Part shown: piece by piece, positions 14,771-22,618 of the stretch
Layout: each line of letters starts with the position of its first letter
How positions within the stretch are numbered: position 1 is the first letter of the stretch
Source: an uncultured Oscillospiraceae bacterium
GTDB lineage: Bacteria; Bacillota; Clostridia; Oscillospirales; Oscillospiraceae
NCBI GenBank assembly: GCA_934565775.1
Contig: CAKTIN010000007.1
Coordinates: 1 to 41,647 of the forward strand
DNA: 41,647 bases
Reading direction: 5' to 3'
The notes under the pieces: generated by a model
Database searches by the model: none
What the model was told of the DNA's origin: nothing
The model's input: the letters and a program-made list of their open reading frames with translations, nothing else
Position numbers and translations under genes: made by a program

Positions 14771-15502
14771 ATGGTACGATTTTTTATTTCTCCGGAGGAG
14801 CCGGTGGGGCGCTTTCTGGTCCTCACCGGGGAGAACGCCGCCCACGGGAAGGTCCTGCGGCTGAAGGCCCAGGATGCGGTGACGGTCTGCAACGGCCAGG
14901 GGCAGGAATGGCGCTGCACGGTGAGCGACGTCAGCCCCGGGCAGATTAGCCTCGTGGTCCAGGAGAGCCGGGAGGCGGCCTCGGAGTCTGCCATTCGGGC
15001 CAGCATTTACATGGCCTTTCCCAAGTCCGATAAGCTGGAGCACGTCATTCAAAAGGCAACGGAGCTGGGCGCCTTTGAGATTGTAGCCTTTCCCAGCGCC
15101 CGGTGCGTCTCCCGGCCGGACAGCAAGTCCCTGACCAAAAAGCTGGAGCGATGGCAGAAAATCGCCCAGAGCGCGGCGGAGCAATCCGGCCGGGGGCGGA
15201 TCCCCCGGGTGCTGGTCCTGGGCTCCTATGCCGAGGCTCTGGCCCGGGCGGCCCAGGCGGATCTGGGGCTGCTGTTTTACGAAAACGAGCGGGCCACCAC
15301 CCTGCGCATGGCCCTGGAGAGCGGGCCCTGGCGCTCCGTGTCCCTGCTGACCGGCCCCGAGGGCGGGCTGGAGGAGGCGGAGGTGGAGCAGGCCCGGCAG
15401 GCCGGGCTGAAGATCTGCACCCTGGGCCGGCGGATCCTGCGCTGCGAGACCGCGCCGCTGTGCGCCCTGTCCGCCGTGCAGTACGCCGCCGGAGAATTCT
15501 GA
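14771..15502 (+). CDS. rsmE: 16S rRNA m3U1498 methyltransferase RsmE
   Basis: The product is 243 aa, the usual length. RsmE methylates N3 of U1498 in 16S rRNA using SAM. It is a SPOUT-class enzyme: an N-terminal PUA-like domain (residues 1-70, with RFLVLTGENAAHGKVLRLK) and the C-terminal trefoil knot with LLTGPEGGL and LGRRILRCETAPL, both nearly invariant in the family. ATELGAFEIVAF and the AEQSGRGRIP segment also match. It stands alone, with its own promoter; in many Firmicutes it follows prmA, which is absent here. Confidence 0.95.
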   Translation: MVRFFISPEEPVGRFLVLTGENAAHGKVLRLKAQDAVTVCNGQGQEWRCTVSDVSPGQISLVVQESREAASESAIRASIYMAFPKSDKLEHVIQKATELGAFEIVAFPSARCVSRPDSKSLTKKLERWQKIAQSAAEQSGRGRIPRVLVLGSYAEALARAAQADLGLLFYENERATTLRMALESGPWRSVSLLTGPEGGLEEAEVEQARQAGLKICTLGRRILRCETAPLCALSAVQYAAGEF

Positions 15503-15749
15503 AATTGTAAGGCTCATACAATCCCTTGTTTTAATGTTCCGGGGGTTTCTTGACACGCTGGCAGACGGCAAGAAAGCATCGGAGACTTAGGAAACCCCGG
15601 CAAGCATTCTGCGGCCGGGGCCGGATCTTTTGCCCCAACTGTGCGCTTTCCAGTCCTAGAAAGACAGCAAGTATTCCTTCGGCCTGGAAAACTTCATTTG
15701 AGCCAAAATCTCTCACCCCCAGCTCTTGAAAGCTTGCCGTGGGCTTCTA

Positions 15750-15795
15750 CAACTCGCATCCGTCGGCGTATATGGATACGGTAGGATGCGAGTTG
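15750..15795. repeat. Long inverted repeat (12-bp stem, 22-nt partly paired loop)
   Basis: CAACTCGCATCC (15750-15761) is perfectly complementary to GGATGCGAGTTG (15784-15795). The loop can form a further CGTAT/ATACG stem with an ATGG tetraloop. There is no T-run on either side, so it is not a standard terminator. It lies inside the repeat-bounded region. Confidence 0.7.
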
Positions 15796-15934
15796 CGCAG
15801 TAAGTTAAAATGCTTTTTGGGCATATTCCGAACTTTTTATTCAAATTTCCAAGTTTGCGGAGTATTGCAAAAACGAAAAATCCCCTTGTGAATTGCCTTG
15901 CATTTTAACGGTCCGGGGGTTTCTTGACCGTCTG

Positions 15935-15963
15935 AAGGCCCGCTGCAACTTGCAGCGGGCCTT
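15935..15963 (-). terminator. Hairpin terminator of the two-component operon
   Basis: AAGGCCCGCTGC and GCAGCGGGCCTT form a long GC-rich stem 3-4 bp beyond the histidine kinase stop. On the minus strand it is followed only by TTCAG, a poor U-tract; the plus side has TTTCTT. Its position fits the end of the kinase mRNA. Confidence 0.6.
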
Positions 15964-15965
15964 TC

Positions 15966-17930
15966 TTATGCCTCCAGAAGGGGGAATTCCAGAACTGCCT
16001 TAAACAGGTCTCCGTCCACCGTGACGGCAAAGGCAGCTCCCTGGAGCTCCGCCAGGGATTTGGCAATATTCAGCCCCAGGCCGCTGCCCTCCGTGTTCCG
16101 GGAGGCGTCCCCCCGGACGAAGCGCTCCATAAGCTCCTGGCTGGAAATATTCAGGCGGTTGGCTGAGATGTTTTTCATGGAAATCCGCACCCTTTTCGTC
16201 TCCCGGAGGACCTCCACATCCACATACACCCGGGTGCCCTCCAGGGCGTATTTCACCACATTGCCCAGAAGATTGTCCAGCACCCGCCACAGCAGCCGTC
16301 CGTCAGCCAGGATGGGGGCCGTGGGCTCCTGGGCCGTGAACACCGGCTCCAGGCGCCGGGCCTCCAGCTTCTCCTGATACTCCCCCAGCGCCTGCTCCAC
16401 CAGCTCCACGGCGTTGGCCGGGGCCTTCTCCACGGGCAGGTTTCCGGAGCTGGCCTTGGAGAGCTCTACCAGATCATCCGTCAGCTTTTTCAGCTTCCGG
16501 CTCTGGCGGTCCAGCACCTCCAGATACTGGGCCCCCTCCTCCGGCGTATGGGGCTTCTGCATCAGGTCCACATAATTGATAATGGAGGTCAGCGGCGTTT
16601 TAATATCGTGGGACACGTTGGTGATCAGCTCCGTTTTCATCCGCTCGGACCGCAGCTGCCGGTCCACCGCCCGGCCCGCCGCCTGGCCCAGAGAGTTCAG
16701 CCCCTCGCCCATGTCCCGGAAGGTGCCGTACAGGTGCCTGGTGCCCACCTTGGCCTCCAGGTCCCCCTGGGACAGCCGGGCGATCTCCTTCTTGATCTTC
16801 CCCGTACCATAGGCGGTATAGGCAATGAGCCCCGCGCCCAGGCAGGACCAGAGGACGTACAGCGCCGGGTAATGCCGCACCAAATCGCTCAGGTTCAGAA
16901 GCACAAAGATGAGCCAGTAGCCAAACCCTGCGGCCAGCCACAGCGCCATGGTAGGTGCCAGGGCCGCCAGGGCCCGGAGACCCCGGAGCAGGACCTTTAT
17001 CCCCCTCCAAAGGAATACGGCCGCCTTTCCCAGCACGGACTGCCGCCACCAATAGCCGCCGCCCTGCTTGCCCCGGGCCGCCCAAGTCAGGGCCACTCCC
17101 AGAGCCAGCGCCACCGCTGCAAGGGCCATAGGCACCAGCAGCCCCAGAAGCCAATACCGGGCCTCATCATAATAAACGATGCGCAGCAGATTTCCGCCCA
17201 GGTACAGCAGCAGGAGGATTCCCCCGGCAGCCGCCGCCAGGACCAGGTCCCCCGGCAGGCGGTCCACCGCCGACAGGCTGACGCCGTCCTTCCCCCGGGT
17301 ATGTCCGGCCGCACAGAACAGATAGACCACCGCCGCAAGGCTCCCCAGGGCGCACAGCCCGATGGCAAGCGCGATCAGGCCCCGGCTCTCATACAGTCTG
17401 CCGCCCCACTTCCGGATCTGTGAAAAGCTCCCGCCGTAGGTCTCCTCCGCCAGGAGGTAGAACCGGACGGAGAACTGAGGCCCCTCCGTTTGCTCGTAGG
17501 TATAGTCCTCGCCGTACCGGGGAATGAACTCCCGATAGGTATACACCGGGAAATCCTCCAGATAGCTGACGGCTCCGCCGGTGTAATTGGTCTCCAGCGC
17601 CCTGCCGTCCCGGAAGATCGTGTAGCGCAGGTCGCTGTCTCCGTTGTACACCAGCAGGGTCTCCTGATAATCCCAGGAGCTGTACACATTGGGCATAGAA
17701 TCTCCCTGCCAGTTGTGCAGGAGATATTGCTGCACAATCCCGGGAGCCAACCGCTCCGCCCGGCGCTCATACAGGTCCTTCAGAATCACATCCCAATTTT
17801 TGGAATAGAAGCCCAGCTCCCCCATTCCCAGGGCCACCAGGCTCAGCCCCACCGCGCCCACAAGCAGCAGGCACGCCAGAAGGAAACACAGGACCTTCAT
17901 TCCCACAGAGTATTGCCGGTTTGCCGTCAT
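15966..17930 (-). CDS. Membrane sensor histidine kinase
   Basis: The product is 654 aa. There is a membrane helix at about residues 11-33, an outside domain of about 150 residues, another helix near 190-208, and then several more hydrophobic segments up to about residue 365, an unusually membrane-rich sensor. A HAMP-like linker (KKEIARLSQGDLEAKVG) leads to the H-box NVSHDIKTPLTS with phospho-acceptor H441, then the N-box (VLDNLLGNVVKYA) and the G-box (GSGLGLNIAKSLAE). It phosphorylates the response regulator encoded just upstream; the genes overlap by 4 bp (ATGA). No target genes adjoin, so the signal is unknown. Topology, with a large outer domain plus a multi-helix core, could sense cell-wall or membrane stress, but this is a guess. 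Confidence 0.9.
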   Translation of the reverse strand: MTANRQYSVGMKVLCFLLACLLLVGAVGLSLVALGMGELGFYSKNWDVILKDLYERRAERLAPGIVQQYLLHNWQGDSMPNVYSSWDYQETLLVYNGDSDLRYTIFRDGRALETNYTGGAVSYLEDFPVYTYREFIPRYGEDYTYEQTEGPQFSVRFYLLAEETYGGSFSQIRKWGGRLYESRGLIALAIGLCALGSLAAVVYLFCAAGHTRGKDGVSLSAVDRLPGDLVLAAAAGGILLLLYLGGNLLRIVYYDEARYWLLGLLVPMALAAVALALGVALTWAARGKQGGGYWWRQSVLGKAAVFLWRGIKVLLRGLRALAALAPTMALWLAAGFGYWLIFVLLNLSDLVRHYPALYVLWSCLGAGLIAYTAYGTGKIKKEIARLSQGDLEAKVGTRHLYGTFRDMGEGLNSLGQAAGRAVDRQLRSERMKTELITNVSHDIKTPLTSIINYVDLMQKPHTPEEGAQYLEVLDRQSRKLKKLTDDLVELSKASSGNLPVEKAPANAVELVEQALGEYQEKLEARRLEPVFTAQEPTAPILADGRLLWRVLDNLLGNVVKYALEGTRVYVDVEVLRETKRVRISMKNISANRLNISSQELMERFVRGDASRNTEGSGLGLNIAKSLAELQGAAFAVTVDGDLFKAVLEFPLLEA

Positions 17931-18625
17931 CGCTTTGTCCCCTCCATTTTATACCCCTGCCCCCAGACGACCTTAATGTACCTGGGCTCAGAGGGATTGA
18001 TCTCAATTTTCTCCCGGAGATGCCGGATATGGACCGCCACGGCGCTGTCTCCGCTGATGGGGGCTTCCTTCCATACTGCCTCATAGATGGCCCGGGAGGA
18101 GAAAACCTTCCCCGGGTGGGTCATCAGCAGCCGCAGGATGTCAAATTCAATGGGCGTCAGGCTCACCGGCTCGCCGTCCACTGTGACGGATTTCTCGCTG
18201 TCCCGCAGGCAGACGCCGCCGATGGTCACCGCGTCCGCCTCCTCCGGAGCCTGCCCGCCCAGCATGGTATACCGCCGGAGCTGGGACCGCACCCGGGCCA
18301 GCACCTCCACGGGAACAAAGGGCTTGGTCACATAGTCGTCTGCCCCGATATTCAGCCCCAGCACCTTGTCCTCATTCTCACTCTTCGCCGTCAGCAGGAT
18401 GATGGGCGCATTGGAAAACTGCCGGATCGCCGCCGTCGCGGCGATGCCGTCCATCTCCGGCATCATGATGTCCATGAGGATCAGGTGGATCTGCTCCCTG
18501 CGCACCAGCTCCAGCGCCTCCCGGCCCGTGTAGGCCGTAAAGAGCCGGTAGCCCTCCGAGGACAGATAGATTTTCAGCGCGTTGACAATATCCGGCTGAT
18601 CGTCGCAGATAAGCACATTGAACAT
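17927..18625 (-). CDS. OmpR/VanR-family response regulator
   Basis: The product is 232 aa. The receiver domain has the acidic pair D8/D9, the phospho-acceptor D52 (LILMDIMMPEMDG) and the conserved LTAKSE and KPF segments. The C-terminal winged helix has TPIEFDILRLLMTHPGKVFS and GDSAVAVHIRHLREKIE, then YIKVVWGQGYKM. The ATG at 18625 follows GGAGGAGACCACC; an upstream ATG at 18649 lacks a site. Upstream DNA contains TTAA repeats at 11-bp spacing that may be its own binding sites. It is closest in type to VanR and similar regulators of envelope genes, but no target can be named. Confidence 0.92.
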   Translation of the reverse strand: MFNVLICDDQPDIVNALKIYLSSEGYRLFTAYTGREALELVRREQIHLILMDIMMPEMDGIAATAAIRQFSNAPIILLTAKSENEDKVLGLNIGADDYVTKPFVPVEVLARVRSQLRRYTMLGGQAPEEADAVTIGGVCLRDSEKSVTVDGEPVSLTPIEFDILRLLMTHPGKVFSSRAIYEAVWKEAPISGDSAVAVHIRHLREKIEINPSEPRYIKVVWGQGYKMEGTKR

Positions 18626-18655
18626 GGTGGTCTCCTCCGTCTTTCTCATGGTTCT

Positions 18656-18711
18656 ATTATACGAAAAGGATCTTTAAGAAACTAGGGGCGCAACCCTTAA
18701 GAAGTGTTTAA
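18656..18711 (-). promoter_or_regulatory. Response-regulator promoter with TTAA repeats
   Basis: On the minus strand a perfect -10 (TATAAT, 18661-18656) lacks a good -35 (TAGTTT at 17 bp). Just upstream, TTAAAC and TTAAGG begin 11 bp apart (18711 and 18700), and a further TTAAAG begins at 18677. Direct repeats at 11-bp spacing beside a weak -35 are typical of activation by OmpR-family proteins, so autoregulation is likely but unproven. Confidence 0.45.
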
Positions 18712-18728
18712 TTTCCCCTCAGGACCGC

Positions 18729-18767
18729 AAAAAGCCCGGGCGGTGGCACGAAGCCCCGACCCCGGGC
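18729..18767 (-). terminator. Terminator after rsgA
   Basis: On the minus strand GCCCGGG (18767-18761) pairs with CCCGGGC (18740-18734), followed by TTTTTG. It lies 8 bp past the rsgA stop and ends the prpC-prkC-rsgA unit. Confidence 0.8.
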
Positions 18768-18774
18768 AAGGCTG

Positions 18775-19659
18775 CTATTTTCGTTCCCAGGCTTTGATCT
18801 GGCTGGCCTTTTCATACAGGCGCACATAGCTATCGTACCGGCTGGGCTGCACCAGCCCGGCCTCCAGAGCCGCCCGCACGGCGCACCCCGGCTCTTTGAG
18901 GTGGGCGCAGTCCGTAAACTGACACTTGCCCACATAGGGAGCAAAATCTGGGAAGGCGTACTGGAGATTTTCCTTCAGGATCAGTTCCATCTGGTCCGTA
19001 TCAAAGGAGGAAAAGCCCGGGGTATCCGCCACCAGAGTGCCCTCTCCCAGGTCGTACAGCTCCACATGGCGGGTGGTATGCCGGCCGCGGCCCAGCTTTT
19101 CCGAGACCTCCCCGGTGGGCAGCGCCAGTCCGGGAGCCAGGCAATTGAGGATACTGCTCTTGCCCACGCCGGAGTTTCCGGTAAAGGCCGTGAGCTTTCC
19201 CCGGATGGCCTGGGCCAGGGCCTCCACGCCCTCGCCGGTCTCCGCACTGGTGCGCAGCACCCGGAAGCCTGCGGCTCGGTAAATGCCGGTCAGGTTGTCC
19301 GCCTGCTCCAGATCCGTCTTATTGACGCACAGCAGGACCTCTACCCCCTGGTCCCCGGCGATGGCGGCCACCCGGTCAATGAGAAACGGCTCCGTCACCG
19401 GATTCACATTGGAGGCAAAGATCACCAGGGCGTCCAGATTGGCCACCGCCGGGCGGACAAAGGCATTCCTCCGGGGAAGGATGCGCTCCACCATCCCCTT
19501 GCCCCCGGTCACGGAGATCTCCGCCAGGTCGCCCGTCAGGGGAGTCAGGCCCTCCTTGCGGAAATGCCCTCTGGCACGGCAGGTGACCGTGCCAGAGGGG
19601 GTGTCAACTTCATAAAAACCGCTGAGGGATCGAAGGATCCGTCCTGTGCGAAGCTCCAT
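18775..19659 (-). CDS. rsgA: Ribosome small-subunit-dependent GTPase A
   Basis: The product is 294 aa. RsgA (YloQ) is a circularly permuted GTPase that checks late 30S maturation. The motifs appear in permuted order: G4 NKTD, then G1 GNSGVGKSS, then G3 DTPGF. An OB-fold covers about residues 1-65, and a C-terminal zinc knuckle has the CQFTDCAHLKEPGCAV pattern. The start codon overlaps the prkC stop by one base (TAATG). In B. subtilis the same order prpC-prkC-rsgA is followed by rpe and thiN; here a terminator follows instead. RsgA is a known phosphorylation target of PrkC in some Firmicutes, which fits the linkage. Confidence 0.95.
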   Translation of the reverse strand: MELRTGRILRSLSGFYEVDTPSGTVTCRARGHFRKEGLTPLTGDLAEISVTGGKGMVERILPRRNAFVRPAVANLDALVIFASNVNPVTEPFLIDRVAAIAGDQGVEVLLCVNKTDLEQADNLTGIYRAAGFRVLRTSAETGEGVEALAQAIRGKLTAFTGNSGVGKSSILNCLAPGLALPTGEVSEKLGRGRHTTRHVELYDLGEGTLVADTPGFSSFDTDQMELILKENLQYAFPDFAPYVGKCQFTDCAHLKEPGCAVRAALEAGLVQPSRYDSYVRLYEKASQIKAWERK

Positions 19660-21740
19660 TAGAATGTGACCTCGATGGTAGTATACAACACGTTGTCAAT
19701 ATAGATCTCATAGCGATAGGTCCGGCCCTGCTCGCCCTCCAGGCGCACATCCAGGGTGGAGCCCCAGGAGGTGGGATCGATCTCAATGTCGTCCAGGACC
19801 TTGACACCGCCCAGGCGAATGCTCAGGGTGTAGCTTTCGGTCTTATCCGTCGGCAGGGAGATGGTCTCCTTCCGGGTAACGATCGTCGGCTCCGTGGGGG
19901 CCGTCGTAGGCGGCTGGGTGGGGGGCTCCGTCGGCTTCTCCGTAGGCTTCTCGGTCTCCGCCGGGCCCTTGGAGATTTGCAGGAACACTACGGTCTTTTC
20001 CGGGACCTCCGTATTGGGCTTCACGGACTGCTCCACGACCTCGTTCTTCGGCTGGTCGCTCTCCACCCGCTCATAGTCATACTCCAGATTCCGGCTGCGC
20101 AGCACATCGATGGCTTTGGCAATGTCCATGCCCCGGACGTCCGGGCATTTCACGGTCTTGGTCTGGGGACCCTTGCTGATCCAGACCGTGATCTGCTGGC
20201 CCACGGTCAGGGTCTCGCCGAAGCCGGGCTCCGTCCGGGTCACCTTTCCGGCCTCGATGGTATCGCTGTACTCCTCCTCAAAGAAGGTGCTCAGCTGCAT
20301 ATCCAGGCCCTTCAGATACTTTTCCGCGTTCTCCTTGGAGCGGTTGGTCAGGTCCGCCATTTTGTCCGTCTTGGGGCCCTGGCTCACGACAAAGTTGATC
20401 CTCGTGCCGGATTTCACGCTGCTTCCGGCGTCCGGTGTCTGCCGCATGATCTCCCCGTCGGCATAGGTGTCACTGGTCTCATAGCTGTCCACGAACAGCG
20501 TGAAATCGGGGTAATCGTCCGGATTCAGATCGTCGTACACCTTCCCCAGGAAGTTAGGGACGTTAACCAGCTCCGGCGAACCGGCAAAGCCGCCCTTCAG
20601 GGCAAAAATCACAAAGATCAAAATGGCGATCACCGCCACGGCGGTACAGCTGATAATGGCGATGGTACCGGCCCGGCCGCCCTCCGAGCGCTCCTGGCGC
20701 TCCGCGCGGTCCGACCGCTCCGGGCGGGAGGCACTGCGCATCCGCTCACTGGCGGCGCGCATGGCTTCCAGCTCTGACGCGCTCCGCTCCTGCCGCCGGG
20801 GGACATCCTGCCGCACCCCTGCGGCCCGCTCCGCCGCCGTTTTCGGCGCGGGACGGCGCACGGAAGCGCTCTCCGTCCGGGTCATGGGGGGCACGTCAAA
20901 GTAGAATCGAATGGAGGGATTCTTCCGGAACTCCTCCAGATCGTACAGCATCTCCGTTGCAGAGGCATACCGGCGGTCCGGGGAGACCTCCATGGCGTGG
21001 AGGATGATCTGCTCCAGCCCGTCCGGAATGTTGGGATTGAGCACCGAGGGGGGCACCGCCCCGCCGTTAATATGCTGCAACGCCACCGCTACCGGGGACT
21101 CCCCGTCATAGGGCGGACGGCCGGTGAGCATCTCATACATCACCACGCCCAGGGAATACAGGTCCGACCGGTTATCCACCCGGCCCCCCTTGGCCTGCTC
21201 CGGGGAGATATAGTGCACCGAGCCCAGAGCCTCCTTGGTCAGGGTGTTCTGGGAGGACATGATCCGCGCAATGCCGAAATCCGTCACCTTCGCGGAGCCG
21301 TTCTTCAGGATCATGACGTTATGGGGCTTGATGTCCCGGTGGACAATCCCGGAATTATGGGCGTGCTCCAGGGCCTTTGCAATCTGCATGGACCAGTGCA
21401 GGGCCTCCCGCCAAGACAGGACCCCTTTGATCTCCATATACTGCTTGAGGGTCATGCCCTCTACCAGCTCCATGACGATATAATCCGCGTCCCCGCTGGT
21501 GGAGACATCGTAAATGCTGACGATATTGGGATGGTTCAGCATGGCGACCGCCTGTGCCTCCGCATGGAACCGGCGGCGAAACTCCTCATCCCGGGAATAC
21601 TCGTCCTTCAGAATTTTAATTGCAACCAGGCGGTTTAGCCGGTGGCACTTTGCCTTATAGACCACGGCCATGCCGCCGGTGCCAATGACCTCCAAAATCT
21701 CATACCGGTTATCCAGCAGGCGGCCAATGTATTTATCCAT
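19659..21740 (-). CDS. prkC: PASTA-domain Ser/Thr protein kinase (PrkC/Stk1 type)
   Basis: The product is 693 aa. Kinase domain at about 10-270: glycine loop GTGGMAVVYKAKC, VAIKIL lysine, catalytic HRDIKPHNVM, DFGIAR. A basic, Arg/Glu-rich juxtamembrane stretch (about 290-365) leads to one membrane helix (TIAIISCTAVAVIAILIFVI). Outside are three PASTA repeats, a Pro/Thr-rich linker (EKPTEKPTEPPTQPPT) and an additional C-terminal domain of about 80 residues that is not PASTA. PASTA repeats bind muropeptides or lipid II and make the kinase a cell-wall sensor. The ATG at 21740 begins at the kinase domain; the reading frame extends upstream without a ribosome site. It forms an operon with its phosphatase prpC (28 bp upstream). 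Confidence 0.93.
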   Translation of the reverse strand: MDKYIGRLLDNRYEILEVIGTGGMAVVYKAKCHRLNRLVAIKILKDEYSRDEEFRRRFHAEAQAVAMLNHPNIVSIYDVSTSGDADYIVMELVEGMTLKQYMEIKGVLSWREALHWSMQIAKALEHAHNSGIVHRDIKPHNVMILKNGSAKVTDFGIARIMSSQNTLTKEALGSVHYISPEQAKGGRVDNRSDLYSLGVVMYEMLTGRPPYDGESPVAVALQHINGGAVPPSVLNPNIPDGLEQIILHAMEVSPDRRYASATEMLYDLEEFRKNPSIRFYFDVPPMTRTESASVRRPAPKTAAERAAGVRQDVPRRQERSASELEAMRAASERMRSASRPERSDRAERQERSEGGRAGTIAIISCTAVAVIAILIFVIFALKGGFAGSPELVNVPNFLGKVYDDLNPDDYPDFTLFVDSYETSDTYADGEIMRQTPDAGSSVKSGTRINFVVSQGPKTDKMADLTNRSKENAEKYLKGLDMQLSTFFEEEYSDTIEAGKVTRTEPGFGETLTVGQQITVWISKGPQTKTVKCPDVRGMDIAKAIDVLRSRNLEYDYERVESDQPKNEVVEQSVKPNTEVPEKTVVFLQISKGPAETEKPTEKPTEPPTQPPTTAPTEPTIVTRKETISLPTDKTESYTLSIRLGGVKVLDDIEIDPTSWGSTLDVRLEGEQGRTYRYEIYIDNVLYTTIEVTF

Positions 21741-21768
21741 AAAAGAGAACCCCTTTCTCCATTCGTCA

Positions 21769-22500
21769 TCAAATCGCGGCCAGCACGCAGGTGACGTTAT
21801 CCGGCGCGCCCCGGGATTTTGCAATATCGATCAATCTGCGGCAGCACAGCTCCTTGTTGACCCCGTGCACCACTTCAAACAGCAGCTCCTGGTCGTCCAG
21901 AAGGTTGCTCAGCCCGTCGGAGCATAGCAGCAGGAAATCCCCCCGCTCCAGCTCTGCGTCAAACAGGTCGCATTCCACCAGGGCCTCCGTGCCAATGGCC
22001 CGGGTGATAAAATTCTTGCCGGGGAAGCGCTTGGCCTGCTCCTGGGTCAGCTCCCCCCGCTGCACCATCAGCTGCACCAGGGAGTGATCCGTGGTGACGC
22101 ACTGGACGCCCTCTCCGTTCATGAGGTAGGCCCGGCTGTCCCCCACATTGACGATCACGGCCCGCCGGTCCTCGATATACGCCGCGACCAGGGTGGTCCC
22201 CATACCGCTGAACTCTTCGAACTGCTGAGCCTGGTCGTATACGGTAAAATTGGCAAGCTTCACCGCTCCCCGGAGCATCTGCCCCACCTGCTGGGTGGTC
22301 ATGCCGGTCTTGCGGGAGCGCTTGACCTCCTGCACAAACACGTCAATGGCCAGAGAGCTGGCCACATTGCCGGATTTCGCGCCGCCCATCCCGTCGCAGA
22401 CGACGCACAAATAGCACCTTCTGTCCAGCTGCTCGATACGCAGGGCATCCTGGTTCTGCGGCCGGACGCATCCCGGGTCTGTTAAGCCCCAAACCTGCAT
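21769..22500 (-). CDS. prpC: PP2C-family protein phosphatase PrpC
   Basis: The product is 243 aa. It removes phosphate from PrkC and its substrates. Metal-binding motifs of the PPM family are visible: NQDAL near the start, VVCDGMGGAKSG, NVGDSRAYLM, LLCSDGLSNLL and GAPDNVT at the end. The start at 22500 has GGAGGCGC upstream. It is the first gene of the unit, with its own promoter about 40 bp away, separated from rlmN by a terminator. Confidence 0.95.
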   Translation of the reverse strand: MQVWGLTDPGCVRPQNQDALRIEQLDRRCYLCVVCDGMGGAKSGNVASSLAIDVFVQEVKRSRKTGMTTQQVGQMLRGAVKLANFTVYDQAQQFEEFSGMGTTLVAAYIEDRRAVIVNVGDSRAYLMNGEGVQCVTTDHSLVQLMVQRGELTQEQAKRFPGKNFITRAIGTEALVECDLFDAELERGDFLLLCSDGLSNLLDDQELLFEVVHGVNKELCCRRLIDIAKSRGAPDNVTCVLAAI

Positions 22501-22540
22501 GGCAGCGCCTCCTTCCGTAAAAATAAAAACCCTATTTTAT

Positions 22541-22569
22541 ATAGTAGCAAATTTGTCCCGGTTTTTCAA
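22541..22569 (-). promoter_or_regulatory. Promoter of prpC-prkC-rsgA
   Basis: On the minus strand TTGAAA (22569-22564), a 17-bp spacer and TACTAT (22546-22541), giving a leader of about 35 nt before the prpC start. Confidence 0.65.
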
Positions 22570-22571
22570 CG

Positions 22572-22610
22572 TTAAAATGGCGCTGGCCGGAAAAATCTTT
22601 CCGGCCAGCG
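22572..22610 (-). terminator. Terminator after rlmN
   Basis: CGCTGGCCGGAAA (22581-22593) pairs with TTTCCGGCCAGCG (22598-22610) around a 4-nt loop. On the minus strand it is followed by CCATTTTAAC. It lies 8 bp past the rlmN stop and separates the long cdaA-rlmN run from prpC; read-through is possible because the U-tract is short. Confidence 0.75.
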
Positions 22611-22618
22611 GCGAAAAA

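Larger units (their letters stand above)
15503..15965. repeat. Non-coding region bounded by direct repeats, with internal inverted repeats
   Basis: No believable gene lies in this 463-bp gap, which is lower in GC than its surroundings. Two direct repeats, 15530-15554 and 15904-15928, match at 23 of 25 positions and share the exact core TCCGGGGGTTTCTTGAC; they lie 374 bp apart in the same orientation. Inside, CCGGGGGTTTC (15539-15549) can pair with GAAACCCCGG (15591-15600), and TTTCTTG (15546-15552) with CAAGAAA (15569-15575) as an alternative fold. A long hairpin is listed separately. This looks like an interspersed repeat or structured RNA, perhaps a decayed mobile element; its nature is unknown. 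Confidence 0.55.

Noticed and set aside
15531..15716. Minus-strand 61-codon open frame inside the repeat-bounded region
   Set aside because: It overlaps the inverted and direct repeats and has only a weak start context. It may recur as a spurious call wherever the repeat occurs.
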